This document shows positions 25,450-36,180 of a stretch of DNA of 64,000 bases, piece after piece. The stretch comes from an uncultured Bacilli bacterium (GTDB lineage Bacteria > Bacillota_I > Bacilli_A > RF39 > UBA660), in assembly GCA_934119955.1 (NCBI GenBank), contig CAKOSZ010000006.1, forward strand, positions 1 to 64,000. Reading direction: 5' to 3'. The position numbers and the translations under genes were made by a program. Every line of letters starts with the position of its first letter. Position 1 is the stretch's first letter. A model generated the notes under the pieces. It saw nothing but the letters and a program-made list of their open reading frames with translations, did no database searches and had not been told where the DNA came from.

Positions 25450-25719
25450 ATGGCAAGAAGTTTAAAAAAAGGACCTTATGTATTTGATAGATTACTAAAA
25501 AAGGTTCAAGAATTAAATAAATCTGGAAAGAAAGAAGTTATTAAAACTTGGTCACGTCGTTCTACAATTTTCCCTGATTTTATTGGTCATACTTTTGCAG
25601 TTCATAATGGGAAAGAATTTATTCCTGTATATGTAACTGAGGATATGGTAGGACACAAATTAGGTGAATTTTCATTAACTCGTAAGTTTGGTGGACATGG
25701 CGATAACAAGACTAAGTAA
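25450..25719 (+). CDS. rpsS: 30S ribosomal protein S19
   Basis: S19 binds the 30S head near the A site, in a complex with S13. The 89-aa product has [29 protein letters not shown] and the C-terminal [15 protein letters not shown] sequence. Normal length; the start is preceded by AAGGAGAG. Confidence 0.98.
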   Translation: MARSLKKGPYVFDRLLKKVQELNKSGKKEVIKTWSRRSTIFPDFIGHTFAVHNGKEFIPVYVTEDMVGHKLGEFSLTRKFGGHGDNKTK

Positions 25720-25740
25720 TAACTAGGAGGGAATTAAAGT

Positions 25741-26073
25741 ATGGAAGCAAAATCTATTGCAAAACAAACACGTATTTCACCAATTAAAGCAAGATTAGTA
25801 ATTGATTTAATTCGTGGTAAAGATGTTAAAGATGCAAAAACCATATTAGTAAATTATAATACAAAGGCTGCTAAGTTAATACTTAAAGTGTTAAATTCAG
25901 CTGTTAGTAATGCAGTTAACAATAATAAGATGGATGAATCTAAATTATTTGTTAGTGAAGCAAGAGTAGATGCTGGACCTGTTATGAAAAGAATTATGTT
26001 TGATTCAAGAGGATATATAGGTCACAAGGACAAAAGAACTAGTCACATTGTAATTAGTGTGAAGGAAAGATAG
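25741..26073 (+). CDS. rplV: 50S ribosomal protein L22
   Basis: L22 contributes the second loop of the exit-tunnel constriction with L4. The 110-aa product has the [17 protein letters not shown] signature and the loop region [17 protein letters not shown]. Macrolide-related loop residues look ordinary. The ribosome binding site TAGGAGGG lies upstream. Confidence 0.97.
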   Translation: MEAKSIAKQTRISPIKARLVIDLIRGKDVKDAKTILVNYNTKAAKLILKVLNSAVSNAVNNNKMDESKLFVSEARVDAGPVMKRIMFDSRGYIGHKDKRTSHIVISVKER

Positions 26074-26081
26074 GAGATATT

Positions 26082-26729
26082 ATGGGACAAAAAGTAAGTC
26101 CAATTGGACAAAGAATTGGTATTAATAAAGACTGGGAATCTAAATGGTATGCTCCTAAGAGTCAATTTTCAAAATATTTAATGGAAGATATTAAAATTCG
26201 TGATTATATTGAAAAGAACTTAGTTGATAAAGGTATTGCTAGTGTTGAGATTGAAAGAAATAAAAAAAGATGTGAAGTTACAATTCATTCTGCTAAACCA
26301 GGTGTATTAATTGGTAAAGGTGGAGAAGAAATTGAAAAGCTTAAAAAAGTCTTATCTTCTATCGTAAATCATCCTGTACAAGTTTCAGTTGTAGATGTTA
26401 AAAAAGCAGATATCAATGCTAAACTTGTTGCAGATTCAATAGCAAAACAAATTACAAACAGAGCCTCATTTAGAATGGCCCAAAAACGTGCAATTAAAAA
26501 TGCCATGAAATCAGGTGCTAAGGGAATCAAAACAAGTGTTTCTGGTCGTTTAGGTGGTGCTGATATGGCAAGAACAGAAGGATATAAGGAAGGTACAATT
26601 CCACTTCATACTTTTAGAGCTGATATTGATTATGCTACATCAGAGGCTGATACTACATTTGGTAAAATCGGTGTAAAAGTATGGATTTATAAAGGTGAAA
26701 TTCTTCCTGCAAAGAATGGAGGTAAGTAA
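26082..26729 (+). CDS. rpsC: 30S ribosomal protein S3
   Basis: S3 lines the mRNA entry channel and has helicase activity with S4 and S5. The 215-aa product begins [14 protein letters not shown], holds the KH-domain [12 protein letters not shown] loop and the C-terminal domain [20 protein letters not shown]. The length is normal for Firmicutes. Confidence 0.98.
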   Translation: MGQKVSPIGQRIGINKDWESKWYAPKSQFSKYLMEDIKIRDYIEKNLVDKGIASVEIERNKKRCEVTIHSAKPGVLIGKGGEEIEKLKKVLSSIVNHPVQVSVVDVKKADINAKLVADSIAKQITNRASFRMAQKRAIKNAMKSGAKGIKTSVSGRLGGADMARTEGYKEGTIPLHTFRADIDYATSEADTTFGKIGVKVWIYKGEILPAKNGGK

Positions 26730-26731
26730 AA

Positions 26732-27169
26732 ATGGCTTTAATACCTGCAAGAGTTAAATATCGTCGTGTTCACAGACTTCCTTATGAAGGTCGTGCAAAA
26801 GGAAATACAACTTTAAGTTTTGGTGAATACGGTTTAATGGCAAAAGAAGGTGCTTGGATTACAACAAATCAAATCGAAGCAGCCAGAGTTGCTATGACAA
26901 GATATATGAAACGTGGTGGTAAGGTATGGATTAATATCTTCCCACATATGCCAATAACAAGCAAACCACTTGGTACTCGTCAAGGAAAAGGAAAGGGTGC
27001 TGTTGATAAATGGGTTGCTGTTGTTAAAGAAGGAAAAATAATGTTTGAAATTGGAGGAGTAAGCGAAGAGGTTGCCCGTGAAGCATTCCGTTTAGCAGCT
27101 CACAAATTACCAATTAAAACTAAATTTGTAACCAAAGAAGAAAATGGTGGTGAGAAAAATGAAGGTTAA
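26732..27169 (+). CDS. rplP: 50S ribosomal protein L16
   Basis: L16 organises the A-site region of the 50S subunit. The 145-aa product has [36 protein letters not shown] and RMGKGKG-like [16 protein letters not shown]. Start [12 protein letters not shown] short Glu/Asn/Gly-rich tail overlaps the start of rpmC by 11 bp, implying coupled translation. Confidence 0.97.
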   Translation: MALIPARVKYRRVHRLPYEGRAKGNTTLSFGEYGLMAKEGAWITTNQIEAARVAMTRYMKRGGKVWINIFPHMPITSKPLGTRQGKGKGAVDKWVAVVKEGKIMFEIGGVSEEVAREAFRLAAHKLPIKTKFVTKEENGGEKNEG

Positions 27170-27356
27170 AGAAATTAGAGAAATGACCACTGAGGATATC
27201 AAGAAACAAATTGCTTCAATGAAACAAGAATTATTTAATTTACGTTTTCAACAAGCAACAGGTATCATTGAGAAACCTTCAAGAATTAAAGATTTAAGAC
27301 ACGATGTTGCAAGATGCAAAACTGTACTTCGTGAACGTGAGTTGGAGGTAAAATAA
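27159..27356 (+). CDS. rpmC: 50S ribosomal protein L29
   Basis: L29 is a small helical-hairpin protein next to L23 at the tunnel exit. The 65-aa product begins [16 protein letters not shown] and contains the typical [11 protein letters not shown] and KTVLRERE segments. ATG 27159 was chosen because GGTGGTGAG precedes it; the in-frame ATG at 27144 lies further inside rplP. Its stop codon overlaps the first base of rpsQ. Confidence 0.95.
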   Translation: MKVKEIREMTTEDIKKQIASMKQELFNLRFQQATGIIEKPSRIKDLRHDVARCKTVLRERELEVK

Positions 27357-27610
27357 TGGAAAGACGTAAAGAATTAGTTGGAAAAGTTGTAAGTAGTAAA
27401 AACAATAAAACTATTACAGTAGTGGTTGAAACTTATAAAAAAGATCCATTATATGGTAAAAGAGTAAAATATTCTAAAAAGTATGCTGTACATGATGAAG
27501 AAAATAAAGCAAAAGTAGGAGATACAGTTAGAATAGTTGAAACTAGACCATTATCAAAAACAAAATATTTCTATTTAAAAGAAATTATTGAAGAAGCGGT
27601 TATTCTTTAA
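27356..27610 (+). CDS. rpsQ: 30S ribosomal protein S17
   Basis: S17 is a primary 16S rRNA binder with an OB fold. The 84-aa product has [18 protein letters not shown], the [14 protein letters not shown] segment and [17 protein letters not shown]. Normal length. It overlaps rpmC by one base and is preceded by TTGGAGG. Confidence 0.97.
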   Translation: MERRKELVGKVVSSKNNKTITVVVETYKKDPLYGKRVKYSKKYAVHDEENKAKVGDTVRIVETRPLSKTKYFYLKEIIEEAVIL

Positions 27611-27634
27611 TAACTGTACGATAAAGGAGGAAAT

Positions 27635-28006
27635 ATGATTCAACAAGAAAGTCGTCTTAAAGTTGCTGACAATTCAGGTGCAAGAGAACTATTAGTTATT
27701 CGTGTTTTGGGTGGAAGCAAAGTAAAGACTGGAAATATTGGAGATATAGTTGTTGGGACTGTTAAAAATGCAATTCCCAATGGAACTGTTAAAAAGAGTA
27801 AAGTTGTAAAAGCAGTTATCGTTCGTTCAAAATTTGGTGTTAGACGTGAAGATGGTTCTTATATCAAGTTTGATGATAATGCTTGTGTAATTATAAAAGA
27901 TGATAAGAGTCCTGTTGGAACTCGTATCTTTGGACCAGTAGCAAGAGAGCTTCGTGATGATAAAGATTATATGAAAATTGTATCTCTTGCTAAGGAAGTA
28001 CTATAA
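27635..28006 (+). CDS. rplN: 50S ribosomal protein L14
   Basis: L14 lies at the intersubunit bridge and binds the silencing factor RsfS in other species. The 123-aa product has [19 protein letters not shown], the [12 protein letters not shown] segment and [28 protein letters not shown] C-terminus. AAAGGAGG precedes the start. Confidence 0.97.
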   Translation: MIQQESRLKVADNSGARELLVIRVLGGSKVKTGNIGDIVVGTVKNAIPNGTVKKSKVVKAVIVRSKFGVRREDGSYIKFDDNACVIIKDDKSPVGTRIFGPVARELRDDKDYMKIVSLAKEVL

Positions 28007-28016
28007 GGAGTGTATT

Positions 28017-28328
28017 ATGAGATTAAAAAAAGGTGATAAAGTTATAGTAATTACTGGTTCTAATAAGGGACATGAAGGTATTATTAAACAAGTACTTCGT
28101 GATTCTAATAAAGTTATTGTTGAAGGTGTTAATATTGTTAAAAAACACAGAAAAGCAAACGGTCAAGAATCAGGAGGTATTATGGAAATTGAAGCACCTA
28201 TTAATGCTTCAAATGTAATGCTTTTAGATCCTAAAACAAAGAAACCTACAAGAGTAGGAATTACTATTGACGAAAAAAATAATAAAAAAATAAGAATTTC
28301 AAAAAAATCAAACGAAAAGTTTGATTAA
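28017..28328 (+). CDS. rplX: 50S ribosomal protein L24
   Basis: L24 is an early assembly initiator with a KOW motif. The 103-aa product begins MRLKKGDKVIVITGSNKG and has the GVNIVKKHRKANGQESGG and EAPINASNVMLLDP blocks. ATG 28017 was chosen because AAGGAG lies at the right distance; codons in the same frame further upstream lie inside rplN. Confidence 0.96.
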   Translation: MRLKKGDKVIVITGSNKGHEGIIKQVLRDSNKVIVEGVNIVKKHRKANGQESGGIMEIEAPINASNVMLLDPKTKKPTRVGITIDEKNNKKIRISKKSNEKFD

Positions 28329-28346
28329 CAGAAGGAGGAATTATTA

Positions 28347-28886
28347 ATGAACCGCCTAAAAGAAAAATACTTGAATGAAGTTGTTCCAAGTTTAAAAGAA
28401 AAATACAATTATAAAACAATCATGGAAGTTCCAAAATTAGAAAAAATTGTTATCAATATGGGTGTTGGAGATGCTACTACTAATTCTAAATTATTAGATG
28501 CTGCTGTTAGTGATTTAACTCTTATTGCTGGTCAAAAACCAGTTGTAACAAAGGCTAAAAAATCAATTGCTGGTTTTCATGTAAGAGAAGGTCAATCAAT
28601 TGGTTGTAAAGTAACTCTAAGAGGAGATGCTATGTATAATTTCATGGATAAATTAATTAGTATTGCACTTCCTCGTGTTAGAGATTTCCGTGGTATTAGT
28701 AGTAAAGCATTTGATGGTCGTGGAAATTATACACTTGGCATTAAAGAACAATTAATATTCTCAGAAATTGAGTATGATAACATTGTTAAAGTACGTGGAA
28801 TGGATATTGTTTTTGTAACAACCGCTAAGAGTAACGAAGAATCATACGATTTATTAAGTGAACTTGGAATGCCATTTAGAAAGTAA
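28347..28886 (+). CDS. rplE: 50S ribosomal protein L5
   Basis: L5 binds 5S rRNA and contacts the P-site tRNA. The 179-aa product has the signatures [27 protein letters not shown] and the C-terminal [19 protein letters not shown] segment. Length and order are standard; the start has GAAGGAGGA upstream. Confidence 0.98.
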   Translation: MNRLKEKYLNEVVPSLKEKYNYKTIMEVPKLEKIVINMGVGDATTNSKLLDAAVSDLTLIAGQKPVVTKAKKSIAGFHVREGQSIGCKVTLRGDAMYNFMDKLISIALPRVRDFRGISSKAFDGRGNYTLGIKEQLIFSEIEYDNIVKVRGMDIVFVTTAKSNEESYDLLSELGMPFRK

Positions 28887-28898
28887 TTGGAGGAAATT

Positions 28899-29084
28899 AT
28901 GGCTAAAAAAAGTATGATAAATAAAGCTAATAAAAAACAAAAATTTAAAGTACGTGAATATACTCGTTGTCAAAGATGTGGTAGACCACATGCAGTTATG
29001 AGTAAATTCGGTATTTGCCGTATTTGTTTTCGTGAATTAGCTTATAAAGGACAAATACCAGGGGTCAAAAAATCAAGCTGGTAA
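28899..29084 (+). CDS. rpsN: 30S ribosomal protein S14, zinc type
   Basis: The 61-aa product is the short zinc-binding (type Z) S14, with CQRCGRPH and CRICFRE, the two CxxC pairs. [17 protein letters not shown] is the standard start; an ATG at 28887 precedes the TTGGAGG-ATG arrangement but belongs to the ribosome binding region. S14 helps assemble the 30S head. Confidence 0.97.
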   Translation: MAKKSMINKANKKQKFKVREYTRCQRCGRPHAVMSKFGICRICFRELAYKGQIPGVKKSSW

Positions 29085-29102
29085 AAAAGGAGGATATATA
29101 AA

Positions 29103-29501
29103 ATGGTAGTAACAGATACAATTGCAGATATGCTTACAAGAATTCGTAATGCTAACGTAATGCACTATCAAGAAGTTTTAGTACCAAATTCTAAAATGAA
29201 ACTTGAAATCGCTAAGATTTTAAAAGATGAAGGATTTATTGAAAATTATAAAGTACTAAACGAAGATGTTCAAGGAACAATTGTTTTAACATTAAAATAT
29301 GGACCAAATAAAGAAAGAGTTATTACAGGACTTAAAAAAATTTCAAAACCTGGTTTAAGAGTTTATGCTAAGAATGATGAAATTCCTAAGGTATTAAATG
29401 GTTTAGGTATTGCTATTATTTCAACAAGTAAAGGATTAATGACAGATAAAGAAGCCAGAAAAAATAACCTTGGTGGTGAAGTTCTAGCTTATATTTGGTA
29501 G
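29103..29501 (+). CDS. rpsH: 30S ribosomal protein S8
   Basis: S8 is a primary binder of 16S helix 21 and, in E. coli, the regulator of the spc operon. The 132-aa product begins with [20 protein letters not shown] and ends with the conserved [26 protein letters not shown] tail. Ribosome binding site AGGAGGA. Confidence 0.98.
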   Translation: MVVTDTIADMLTRIRNANVMHYQEVLVPNSKMKLEIAKILKDEGFIENYKVLNEDVQGTIVLTLKYGPNKERVITGLKKISKPGLRVYAKNDEIPKVLNGLGIAIISTSKGLMTDKEARKNNLGGEVLAYIW

Positions 29502-29514
29502 AAAGGAAATAATT

Positions 29515-30051
29515 ATGAGCCGTATAGGAAATAGAAAAATTGTTATTCCTGAGGGTGTTAGTGTTAATAAGGAAGATAATATCATTAAAGTTGTTGGTAA
29601 ATTAGGTGAATTATCATTAGAATTACCAAGTGTTATTAAAATGGAAATTAATGATAATGAAATTACTTTAACAAGAATTAATGAATTAAAAACTACTAAG
29701 GCTATGCATGGAACTACTAATGCAAATCTTACTAACATGATTAAAGGTGTAACAGAAGGTTATAGAAAAAATTTAGAAATTATCGGTGTTGGATATCGTT
29801 TCAATTTACAAGGAGATAAACTTGTTATTAGTGCTGGTTATTCTCATCCTGTTGAATTAAGTATTCCAGAAGGATTAAAATTAGAAGCAGTTAGTAACAC
29901 AGAAATTTCTGTATTTGGAATTTCTAAGGAATTAGTAGGAGAATATGCTGCTAATATTAGAAAAGTACGTCAACCTGAACCTTACAAAGGAAAAGGTATT
30001 CGTTATAAAGATGAATATATCCGTCGTAAGGAAGGTAAGAAGGCTGCTTAA
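29515..30051 (+). CDS. rplF: 50S ribosomal protein L6
   Basis: L6 sits near the factor-binding site at the base of the L7/L12 stalk. The 178-aa product has [33 protein letters not shown] and the diagnostic C-terminal [19 protein letters not shown]. Normal. Confidence 0.98.
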   Translation: MSRIGNRKIVIPEGVSVNKEDNIIKVVGKLGELSLELPSVIKMEINDNEITLTRINELKTTKAMHGTTNANLTNMIKGVTEGYRKNLEIIGVGYRFNLQGDKLVISAGYSHPVELSIPEGLKLEAVSNTEISVFGISKELVGEYAANIRKVRQPEPYKGKGIRYKDEYIRRKEGKKAA

Positions 30052-30065
30052 TAGGAGGAAAGTTT

Positions 30066-30422
30066 ATGATAAATAAAGTATCAAAAAACGAAATGCGTAA
30101 AGAAAGACATGAACGTGTAAGAGCAAAAATTGTTGGTACAAAAGATGTTCCAAGAGTTTGTGTATTCCGTTCAAATACTAATATTTATGCACAAATAATT
30201 AATGATGAAGAAGGTAAAACTTTGGTTTCTGCAAGTTCTTTGGAAAATAAGGGAACTAATGGAAGTAACATTGAAGCAGCTAAATTAGTTGGTGCTAGTC
30301 TTGCTAAAAAAGCAAAAGATGCTGGTATTACAAAAGTTGTTTTTGATAGAGGTGGTTACCTTTACCATGGTCGTGTTAAAGCACTTGCTGATGCTTTAAG
30401 AGACAATGGATTAGAATTCTAA
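30066..30422 (+). CDS. rplR: 50S ribosomal protein L18
   Basis: L18 brings 5S rRNA into the large subunit with L5 and L25. The 118-aa product shows [32 protein letters not shown] and the C-terminal [20 protein letters not shown]. Normal length; TAGGAGGA upstream. Confidence 0.98.
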   Translation: MINKVSKNEMRKERHERVRAKIVGTKDVPRVCVFRSNTNIYAQIINDEEGKTLVSASSLENKGTNGSNIEAAKLVGASLAKKAKDAGITKVVFDRGGYLYHGRVKALADALRDNGLEF

Positions 30423-30433
30423 GGAGGTGTATT

Positions 30434-30964
30434 ATGCAAAAACAAAAAAGAGAACCTAAAAACAATAAAGATTCTAAAAATAATAAATTATTTGAAGAAT
30501 TAGTTATTGAAGTTAAAAGCGTTGTAAAAGTAACACAAGGTGGAAGACAAAGAAGATTCTCTGCAACAGTTGTTGTTGGAGATAAAAATGGTACAGTTGG
30601 AATAGGTATTGGTAAAGCAGGAGAAGTTCCTGATGCAATCAAGAAAGCTATTCAAGCTGCAAACAAAAATGTTATTAAAATCACTTTAATTGATAATCGT
30701 ACAATTCAACATGAAGCAATTGGTAAAAGTGGAGCTGCAAGTGTATTAATCAAACCTGCACCTGCCGGAGCTGGACTTATCGCAGGAGGAGCAGTTCGTG
30801 CTGTTCTAGAACTTGCTGGTGTTCGTGATATTTCAAGTAAATCACTTGGTTCAAGAACAAAATTAAATATGGCAACTGCAACAATTAATGCTTTAAAATC
30901 TATTAAAACAGTAGAAGAAGTTGCTAAATTAAGAGGAAAAGAAGAAAGTGAGATTTTAGGATAA
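30434..30964 (+). CDS. rpsE: 30S ribosomal protein S5
   Basis: S5 takes part in mRNA entry and decoding accuracy. The 176-aa product has [36 protein letters not shown] and the [19 protein letters not shown] block. Its TAA overlaps the ATG of rplO by one base, so no room is left for rpmD (L30), which normally sits between these two genes. Confidence 0.98.
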   Translation: MQKQKREPKNNKDSKNNKLFEELVIEVKSVVKVTQGGRQRRFSATVVVGDKNGTVGIGIGKAGEVPDAIKKAIQAANKNVIKITLIDNRTIQHEAIGKSGAASVLIKPAPAGAGLIAGGAVRAVLELAGVRDISSKSLGSRTKLNMATATINALKSIKTVEEVAKLRGKEESEILG

Positions 30965-31407
30965 TGAAATTACATGAATTAGAAAGAAATACTCTTGCAA
31001 AACAAGAAAGACGTCGTGTTGGACGTGGTATGGGATCTGGTCTTGGTAAAACTAGTGGACGTGGTGAAAAAGGTCAAAAGGCTCGTAGTGGTGTTTCTAT
31101 TAAAGCAACATTCGAAGGAGGACAATTACCACTTTATAGACGTTTACCAAAAAGAGGATTTTCAAATAGTGATTTTAAAATAAGATATGCAACTATTAAT
31201 GTTTCAGATCTAGACAGATTTGAAGAAGGAACAGTTGTTACACCTGAGCTTTTAAAAGAATGTGGTCTTTTGAAAAATCAATTAGATGGAGTTAAAATTT
31301 TAGGAAATGGAGAAATTACTAAAAAATTAACTGTTAAAGCCCATAAATTTTCAAAAACTGCAATAGAAAAATTAGAGAATTCTGGAAGCAAAATTGAGGT
31401 GCTATGA
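30964..31407 (+). CDS. rplO: 50S ribosomal protein L15
   Basis: L15 is a late-assembly protein of the 50S subunit. The 147-aa product has [38 protein letters not shown] and the [17 protein letters not shown] segment. Starts one base inside rpsE and ends in TGA overlapping the A of the secY start. Confidence 0.98.
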   Translation: MKLHELERNTLAKQERRRVGRGMGSGLGKTSGRGEKGQKARSGVSIKATFEGGQLPLYRRLPKRGFSNSDFKIRYATINVSDLDRFEEGTVVTPELLKECGLLKNQLDGVKILGNGEITKKLTVKAHKFSKTAIEKLENSGSKIEVL

Positions 31408-32666
31408 TGTTTGCTACAATGAAGCAAATATTTGCACCTACTAATTCTGATTTAAGAAAAAGAATATTATTTACGTTAGGTGCACTTCTAATATTTATTA
31501 TTGGAACTGGGGTACCTGTTCCAGGAACAACAAACATTACAAAAAATCTTGGTTTTTTGGAACTTATTAATGCAATGGGTGGAGGAAGTTTGAAAAACTT
31601 TTCAATCTTTGCTCTTGGAGTATCTCCATATATCACTGCATCAATAATTATTCAATTATTAGAAATGGACATAGTTCCATATTTCACAGAACTATCAAAA
31701 GAGGGTCCTGTTGGAAGAAGAAAATTAAATCAAATAACAAGATATGTGGGAATTGTTTTTGCCTTTATAGAAGGATATGCATTTAGTTTTGCTTTTTTAG
31801 GAGCATCATCTGCATTTGAATATTTATATGTAGCAACAATTCTAACGGCTGGAACAGCATTTTGTTTATGGCTTGGAGATCAAATAACTCAAAAAGGAAT
31901 AGGTAATGGTGTATCATTAATGATTATGGCTGGTATTATTGCAACACTTCCTACAATGTTTCAAACAGCATTTACATCATTAGTAATACCAAATGATTTA
32001 ACTTGGGGTATAATTAAATTTGCAATTTTTGTAATATTATACTTTTTAATTATAATTGGTGTTATCTATGTACAAGAAGCAGAAAGAAGAATACCTCTTC
32101 AATATGCTAATAAAACAACAGGTTCTTATGGATCTGAACAATCATTCTTACCAATTAAATTAAATACAGCAAGTGTTATTCCAGTAATATTTGCATCAAG
32201 TCTACTAGCAATCCCAGCAACTATTGCTAACTTTGTTAACAATGATGGATTTACAAAATTTGTTAGCACATATCTTGATTACTCTAAACCAGTTGGATTC
32301 GTTCTTTATATAGTTTTAATATTTTTCTTTGGTTACTTCTATACATTCTTACAATTAAAACCAGAAGATGTAGCCGAGAATTTAAAAAATAATGGAGGAT
32401 ATATTCCAGGTGTTAGACCAGGAAAAGAAACTGAGGAGTATGTTAGTCATACTTTATCAAGAATTACAATTGTAGGAACTATTTTATTAATTATTCTTGC
32501 AATTATTCCAATAATATTTACAAGTGTTACTAAGTTACCAAGTAGTGTAAGTATAGGAGGAACTGGACTTCTAATCGTTGTTGGTGTTGCTCTTGAAACT
32601 TATAAACAATTAGAAGGTAGTTTAGCAACTAGAACTTATAAAAAAAGGAAAGGCCGTTTAAGATAA
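31407..32666 (+). CDS. secY: Protein translocase subunit SecY
   Basis: SecY is the channel subunit of the general secretion translocon. The 419-aa protein has ten hydrophobic segments and family signatures including the plug-side GVPVPGTTN, the TM2 block LGVSPYITASIIIQLL, the GDQITQKGIGNGVSLMIMAGI region and PVIFASSLLAIPAT; the C-terminal tail contains QLEGSLATRTYKKRKG. I start it at ATG 31407, 5 nt after GAGGTG; the ATG three bases earlier is too close to that site. All large exported proteins in this window depend on it. Confidence 0.97.
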   Translation: MFATMKQIFAPTNSDLRKRILFTLGALLIFIIGTGVPVPGTTNITKNLGFLELINAMGGGSLKNFSIFALGVSPYITASIIIQLLEMDIVPYFTELSKEGPVGRRKLNQITRYVGIVFAFIEGYAFSFAFLGASSAFEYLYVATILTAGTAFCLWLGDQITQKGIGNGVSLMIMAGIIATLPTMFQTAFTSLVIPNDLTWGIIKFAIFVILYFLIIIGVIYVQEAERRIPLQYANKTTGSYGSEQSFLPIKLNTASVIPVIFASSLLAIPATIANFVNNDGFTKFVSTYLDYSKPVGFVLYIVLIFFFGYFYTFLQLKPEDVAENLKNNGGYIPGVRPGKETEEYVSHTLSRITIVGTILLIILAIIPIIFTSVTKLPSSVSIGGTGLLIVVGVALETYKQLEGSLATRTYKKRKGRLR

Positions 32667-33304
32667 TGAAGAATATTATTTTAATAGCAGCACCTGCTGC
32701 TGGAAAGGGAACATTGTCAGATTTACTTGTTAAAAAATATGGATATATTCATATTTCAACAGGTGATTTGTTACGTGAAGTTAGTAAACAAGAAACAGAA
32801 CTTGGTAAAAAAATTGCTAATATGTTAAAAAATGGTGAGTTAGTTACTGATGAAATCGTTTTTGAACTTTTAGAAAATAAATTAGCCGTGACTGATAAAC
32901 CATATATATTAGATGGCTTTCCAAGAACTATTAATCAAGCACATAAATATGATGAATTAATTAAAAAATTAAATAAAGAGTTAGGAATTGTTGTGGTTTT
33001 AAACTGTGATGAGGATACTCTTAGAAAAAGAATTGTAGGACGTCATTTATGTAAAGATTGTGGTAGTATATATAATACTTTAACAGGTGTTAATACTCCA
33101 AAAGAAGAAGGAGTTTGTGATACTTGTGGAGGAGAATTATATAAAAGAAGTGATGATAATGAAGAATCTTTCAAGAATCGTTATGACACTTACTTAGAAA
33201 AAACTAAACCTTTAATTGATTTTTATCAAGACAAAGGTAATTTATATTATATTGATTCAAGTACAACTGATTCAATGTTAAAAGAGATAGAGGATCTTCT
33301 ATGA
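32666..33304 (+). CDS. adk: Adenylate kinase
   Basis: Adk equilibrates ATP + AMP with 2 ADP. The 212-aa protein has the LID zinc site (CKDC and CDTC), the ILDGFPRTINQA block and STGDLLREV. The P-loop is odd: residues 8-16 read AAPAAGKGT where almost all adenylate kinases have G-x-P-G-x-GKGT, that is, both conserved glycines before GK are Ala. Lys14 and Thr16 remain. Activity is still likely because adk is essential in this place, but the change is worth noting. Overlaps secY by one base and map by four. Confidence 0.95.
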   Translation: MKNIILIAAPAAGKGTLSDLLVKKYGYIHISTGDLLREVSKQETELGKKIANMLKNGELVTDEIVFELLENKLAVTDKPYILDGFPRTINQAHKYDELIKKLNKELGIVVVLNCDEDTLRKRIVGRHLCKDCGSIYNTLTGVNTPKEEGVCDTCGGELYKRSDDNEESFKNRYDTYLEKTKPLIDFYQDKGNLYYIDSSTTDSMLKEIEDLL

Positions 33305-34056
33305 TTAGTATCAAGAGTGATCGTGAAATTGAACTTTTAAGAGTGGCTGGTTCTATTGTTTATGATACTCATTGTTATTTAAAAAAGTTTATAAAACCAG
33401 GAATAACAACCGAAGAGATTGATAAACTTGGCTATGATTATATCATTAGCCGTGGAGCTACGCCTTCTTTTAAGGGATATGAAGGTTATCCTGCTAGTAT
33501 TTGTACTAGTATAAATCAAGAAGTAGTACATGGTATACCAAGTAAAAGACGCCTTAAAAAAGGAGATATTATAACTCTTGATATAGGTGCTTGTTATAAA
33601 GGTTATCATGGTGATTCTGCTTGGACTTATCCCGTTTTGGAAGTATCTAAGGAGAATGCTTACTTAATGGAACATACTGAAAAATCTTTATATGTAGGTT
33701 TAAATGAAGTTAAACCAGGTAATCACATAGGTGACATTGGTTATGCCATTGAAACTTATGCCAAAGAACACAATTTAGGTGTTATTAAAGAATTAGTAGG
33801 TCATGGTGTAGGAACTAGTGTTCATGAAGAACCAGATGTTCCAAACTATGGTAAAAAAGGTAGTGGGCCTATGTTAAAAAAAGGAATGGTTATTGCTGTT
33901 GAACCAATGTTAACATTTGGTAGTCCAGATATTGTTATTTTAGATGATGATTGGACAATTGAGACAGAAGACTATTCAATGTCTGCTCACTATGAACATA
34001 CTGTTGTTGTAACAGAAAATGGTTATGAAATATTAACAGGAGGAAAAAATGGCTAA
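33301..34056 (+). CDS. map: Methionine aminopeptidase, type I
   Basis: MAP removes the initiator Met from nascent chains after deformylation. The 251-aa product has the five metal ligands in context: [20 protein letters not shown] (two Asp), [12 protein letters not shown] (His), AVEPMLTFG (Glu) and [11 protein letters not shown] (Glu). It is the type Ia length with no zinc-finger extension. Four-base overlap with adk and eight-base overlap with infA. Confidence 0.97.
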   Translation: MISIKSDREIELLRVAGSIVYDTHCYLKKFIKPGITTEEIDKLGYDYIISRGATPSFKGYEGYPASICTSINQEVVHGIPSKRRLKKGDIITLDIGACYKGYHGDSAWTYPVLEVSKENAYLMEHTEKSLYVGLNEVKPGNHIGDIGYAIETYAKEHNLGVIKELVGHGVGTSVHEEPDVPNYGKKGSGPMLKKGMVIAVEPMLTFGSPDIVILDDDWTIETEDYSMSAHYEHTVVVTENGYEILTGGKNG

Positions 34057-34264
34057 AAATGATACTATTGAAGTAGAGGGAAAAGTACTAGAAGTTTTAC
34101 CAGGATATAAATTTAAGGTAGAGCTTGTTAACAAGCATATAATAACTGCTCACGTTTCTGGTAAAATGCGAATGAACTACATTCGTATCATAGAAGGAGA
34201 TAATGTTGTTATTGAGTTATCACCATATGATTTAACACGTGGGCGAATAACCTATAGAAAATAA
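34049..34264 (+). CDS. infA: Translation initiation factor IF-1
   Basis: IF-1 occupies the A site during initiation. The 71-aa OB-fold protein has the signatures [31 protein letters not shown] and [19 protein letters not shown]. Normal length. The start lies within map, after AGGAGG. Confidence 0.97.
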   Translation: MAKNDTIEVEGKVLEVLPGYKFKVELVNKHIITAHVSGKMRMNYIRIIEGDNVVIELSPYDLTRGRITYRK

Positions 34265-34279
34265 TAGGAGGGAAAATAT

Positions 34280-34393
34280 ATGAAAGTAAAACCATCAGTA
34301 AAACCAATTTGTGACAAATGCAAAGTAATTAAAAGAAAAGGTAAAGTTATGGTAATTTGTGAAAATCCAAAACACAAACAAACTCAAGGTTAA
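34280..34393 (+). CDS. rpmJ: 50S ribosomal protein L36
   Basis: The 37-aa protein begins [20 protein letters not shown] and carries the zinc ligands Cys11, Cys14, Cys27 and His32 (CENPKH). AGGAGGG is at 34266-34272. It lies in its usual place between infA and rpsM. Confidence 0.96.
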   Translation: MKVKPSVKPICDKCKVIKRKGKVMVICENPKHKQTQG

Positions 34394-34408
34394 TAGGAGG
34401 TAAAAATT

Positions 34409-34774
34409 ATGGCTAGAATTAAGGGTGTAGATATACCAAATGATAAACATATCGTGGTATCATTAACTTATATTTATGGTATTGGAAGAAATCTTGCTAA
34501 AACAATTTGTATGAATGCAAACGTTGAACCAACTAAAAAAGCAGGAGAATTAAATACTGAGGAATTAAACAAATTAAGAGATGAAATTAATAAACATTTA
34601 GTAGAAGGTGACTTACGTCGTGAAGTTAATATGAATATTAAAACTAAAATGGAAATTAATTCATATCAAGGAACTCGTCATAAAAAAGGTTTACCTGTAA
34701 GAGGACAAAGAACAAATAGAAATGCTCGTACTCGTAAAGGTAAAGGAAAAACAGTTGCTAACAAAAAGAAATAG
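34409..34774 (+). CDS. rpsM: 30S ribosomal protein S13
   Basis: S13 contacts the P-site tRNA and the 50S subunit. The 121-aa product has [20 protein letters not shown], the GIGRN block and the C-terminal basic tail [27 protein letters not shown] is the ribosome binding site. Confidence 0.98.
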   Translation: MARIKGVDIPNDKHIVVSLTYIYGIGRNLAKTICMNANVEPTKKAGELNTEELNKLRDEINKHLVEGDLRREVNMNIKTKMEINSYQGTRHKKGLPVRGQRTNRNARTRKGKGKTVANKKK

Positions 34775-34797
34775 TTTAGTAGAAAAAGGAGGATATT

Positions 34798-35181
34798 ATG
34801 GCTTATAAACAAAGAAAAAGAAAAGTAAAAAAGAATGTGCCAGAGGGTGTTGCACATATTCATGCAACATTTAATAACACAATAGTTACTTTATCTGATA
34901 AAGATGGAAATGCAATTGCATGGGCTAGTGCTGGTGCATTAGGATTCAAGGGTAGCAAAAAATCAACTCCATTTGCTGCTGGACTTGCTAGTGAAGCAGC
35001 AGGTAAAAAAGCATATGATGCAGGAATGCGTAAAGTTGAAGTTTGTGTTAAAGGACTTGGACCTGGAAGAGAAACAGCAATTCGTTCACTTCAAACAGCA
35101 GGACTTGAGATTACATCTATTAGCGATGTAACACCAATACCACATAATGGATGTCGTCCACCAAAACGTCCACGTGGTTAA
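34798..35181 (+). CDS. rpsK: 30S ribosomal protein S11
   Basis: S11 forms part of the platform near the Shine-Dalgarno helix. The 127-aa product has [33 protein letters not shown] and the C-terminal signature [18 protein letters not shown]. Strong AAGGAGG before the start. Confidence 0.98.
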   Translation: MAYKQRKRKVKKNVPEGVAHIHATFNNTIVTLSDKDGNAIAWASAGALGFKGSKKSTPFAAGLASEAAGKKAYDAGMRKVEVCVKGLGPGRETAIRSLQTAGLEITSISDVTPIPHNGCRPPKRPRG

Positions 35182-35198
35182 TAAGGAGGGGAAAAATA

Positions 35199-36170
35199 AT
35201 GGCAAATTTTGTAATACCATTTGAAAAACCAATTTATAAAGTAGCAGATTATACAGAAAATAATTTTTATGGTAAATTTGAACTAGAACCACTTGAAAGA
35301 GGTTTTGGTAATACAATTGGAAATGCACTTAGAAGAGTATTGCTTTCTAGTTTACCAGGAAGTGCAATTTCAAGTGTTAAAATTGAAGGAGTTCAACACG
35401 AATTTCAAACATTAGATGGAGTTATCGAAGATGTAACAACAATTATTTTAAATTTAAAAAGTGTTGTTATTAAAAATCATTCCCAAGAAATGAAAAATAT
35501 GCGTCTTGATGTAACTTGTGATAGTGATGAAATGGAAGTTAAAGCAGGAGATTTTATTGTTGATCCTGATTTAGAAATTATTAATCCAGATTTACACATT
35601 GCAACTCTTTCACGTGGAGCACATTTAGTAATGTCTATGACTGTTTCAAATGGTAGAGGTTATGTTAAAAGTGAAGAAAACAAAAAACTTCTTGATATTA
35701 AGAAAGTTGGAACTATTCCAGTTGATTCACTTTACTCACCAGTTGAAAGAGTATCATATGAAGTTGATAGTGCTCGTGTTGGTCAAAACGAAAATTATGA
35801 TAAATTAATTTTAAATGTTTGGACTAATGGAAGTATTAAACCAGAAGAGGCTATTGCAATTGCTTCTAAAATATTGGTTACACATTTTAACATTTTGGTT
35901 GATTTAGCTAATATTAAAGATTTATCAGGAATAATGGTTGAAAAAACCGAAGATAGTAAATCAAAAGAATTAGAAACTTTAATTGAAGATTTAGATTTTT
36001 CAGTTAGAACATTTAATTGTTTAAAAAGAGCAAATATTAAAACACTTAAAGATTTAGTAGATAAAAAACAAAGTGATTTTATGAAAATCCGTAATTTAGG
36101 CAAAAAATCTTTAAAAGAAGTATTAGATAAGATCAAAGATATGGGCTTATCTTTACATGATGAAGATTAG
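35199..36170 (+). CDS. rpoA: RNA polymerase alpha subunit
   Basis: Alpha dimerises to start polymerase assembly; its C-terminal domain contacts DNA and regulators. The 323-aa product has the N-terminal assembly region ([21 protein letters not shown]), a linker and the alphaCTD with [19 protein letters not shown] and [16 protein letters not shown] start it at ATG 35199, 7 nt after AAGGAGGGG; an in-frame ATG at 35151 lies in rpsK. Confidence 0.97.
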   Translation: MANFVIPFEKPIYKVADYTENNFYGKFELEPLERGFGNTIGNALRRVLLSSLPGSAISSVKIEGVQHEFQTLDGVIEDVTTIILNLKSVVIKNHSQEMKNMRLDVTCDSDEMEVKAGDFIVDPDLEIINPDLHIATLSRGAHLVMSMTVSNGRGYVKSEENKKLLDIKKVGTIPVDSLYSPVERVSYEVDSARVGQNENYDKLILNVWTNGSIKPEEAIAIASKILVTHFNILVDLANIKDLSGIMVEKTEDSKSKELETLIEDLDFSVRTFNCLKRANIKTLKDLVDKKQSDFMKIRNLGKKSLKEVLDKIKDMGLSLHDED

Positions 36171-36180
36171 GAGGGATAAA

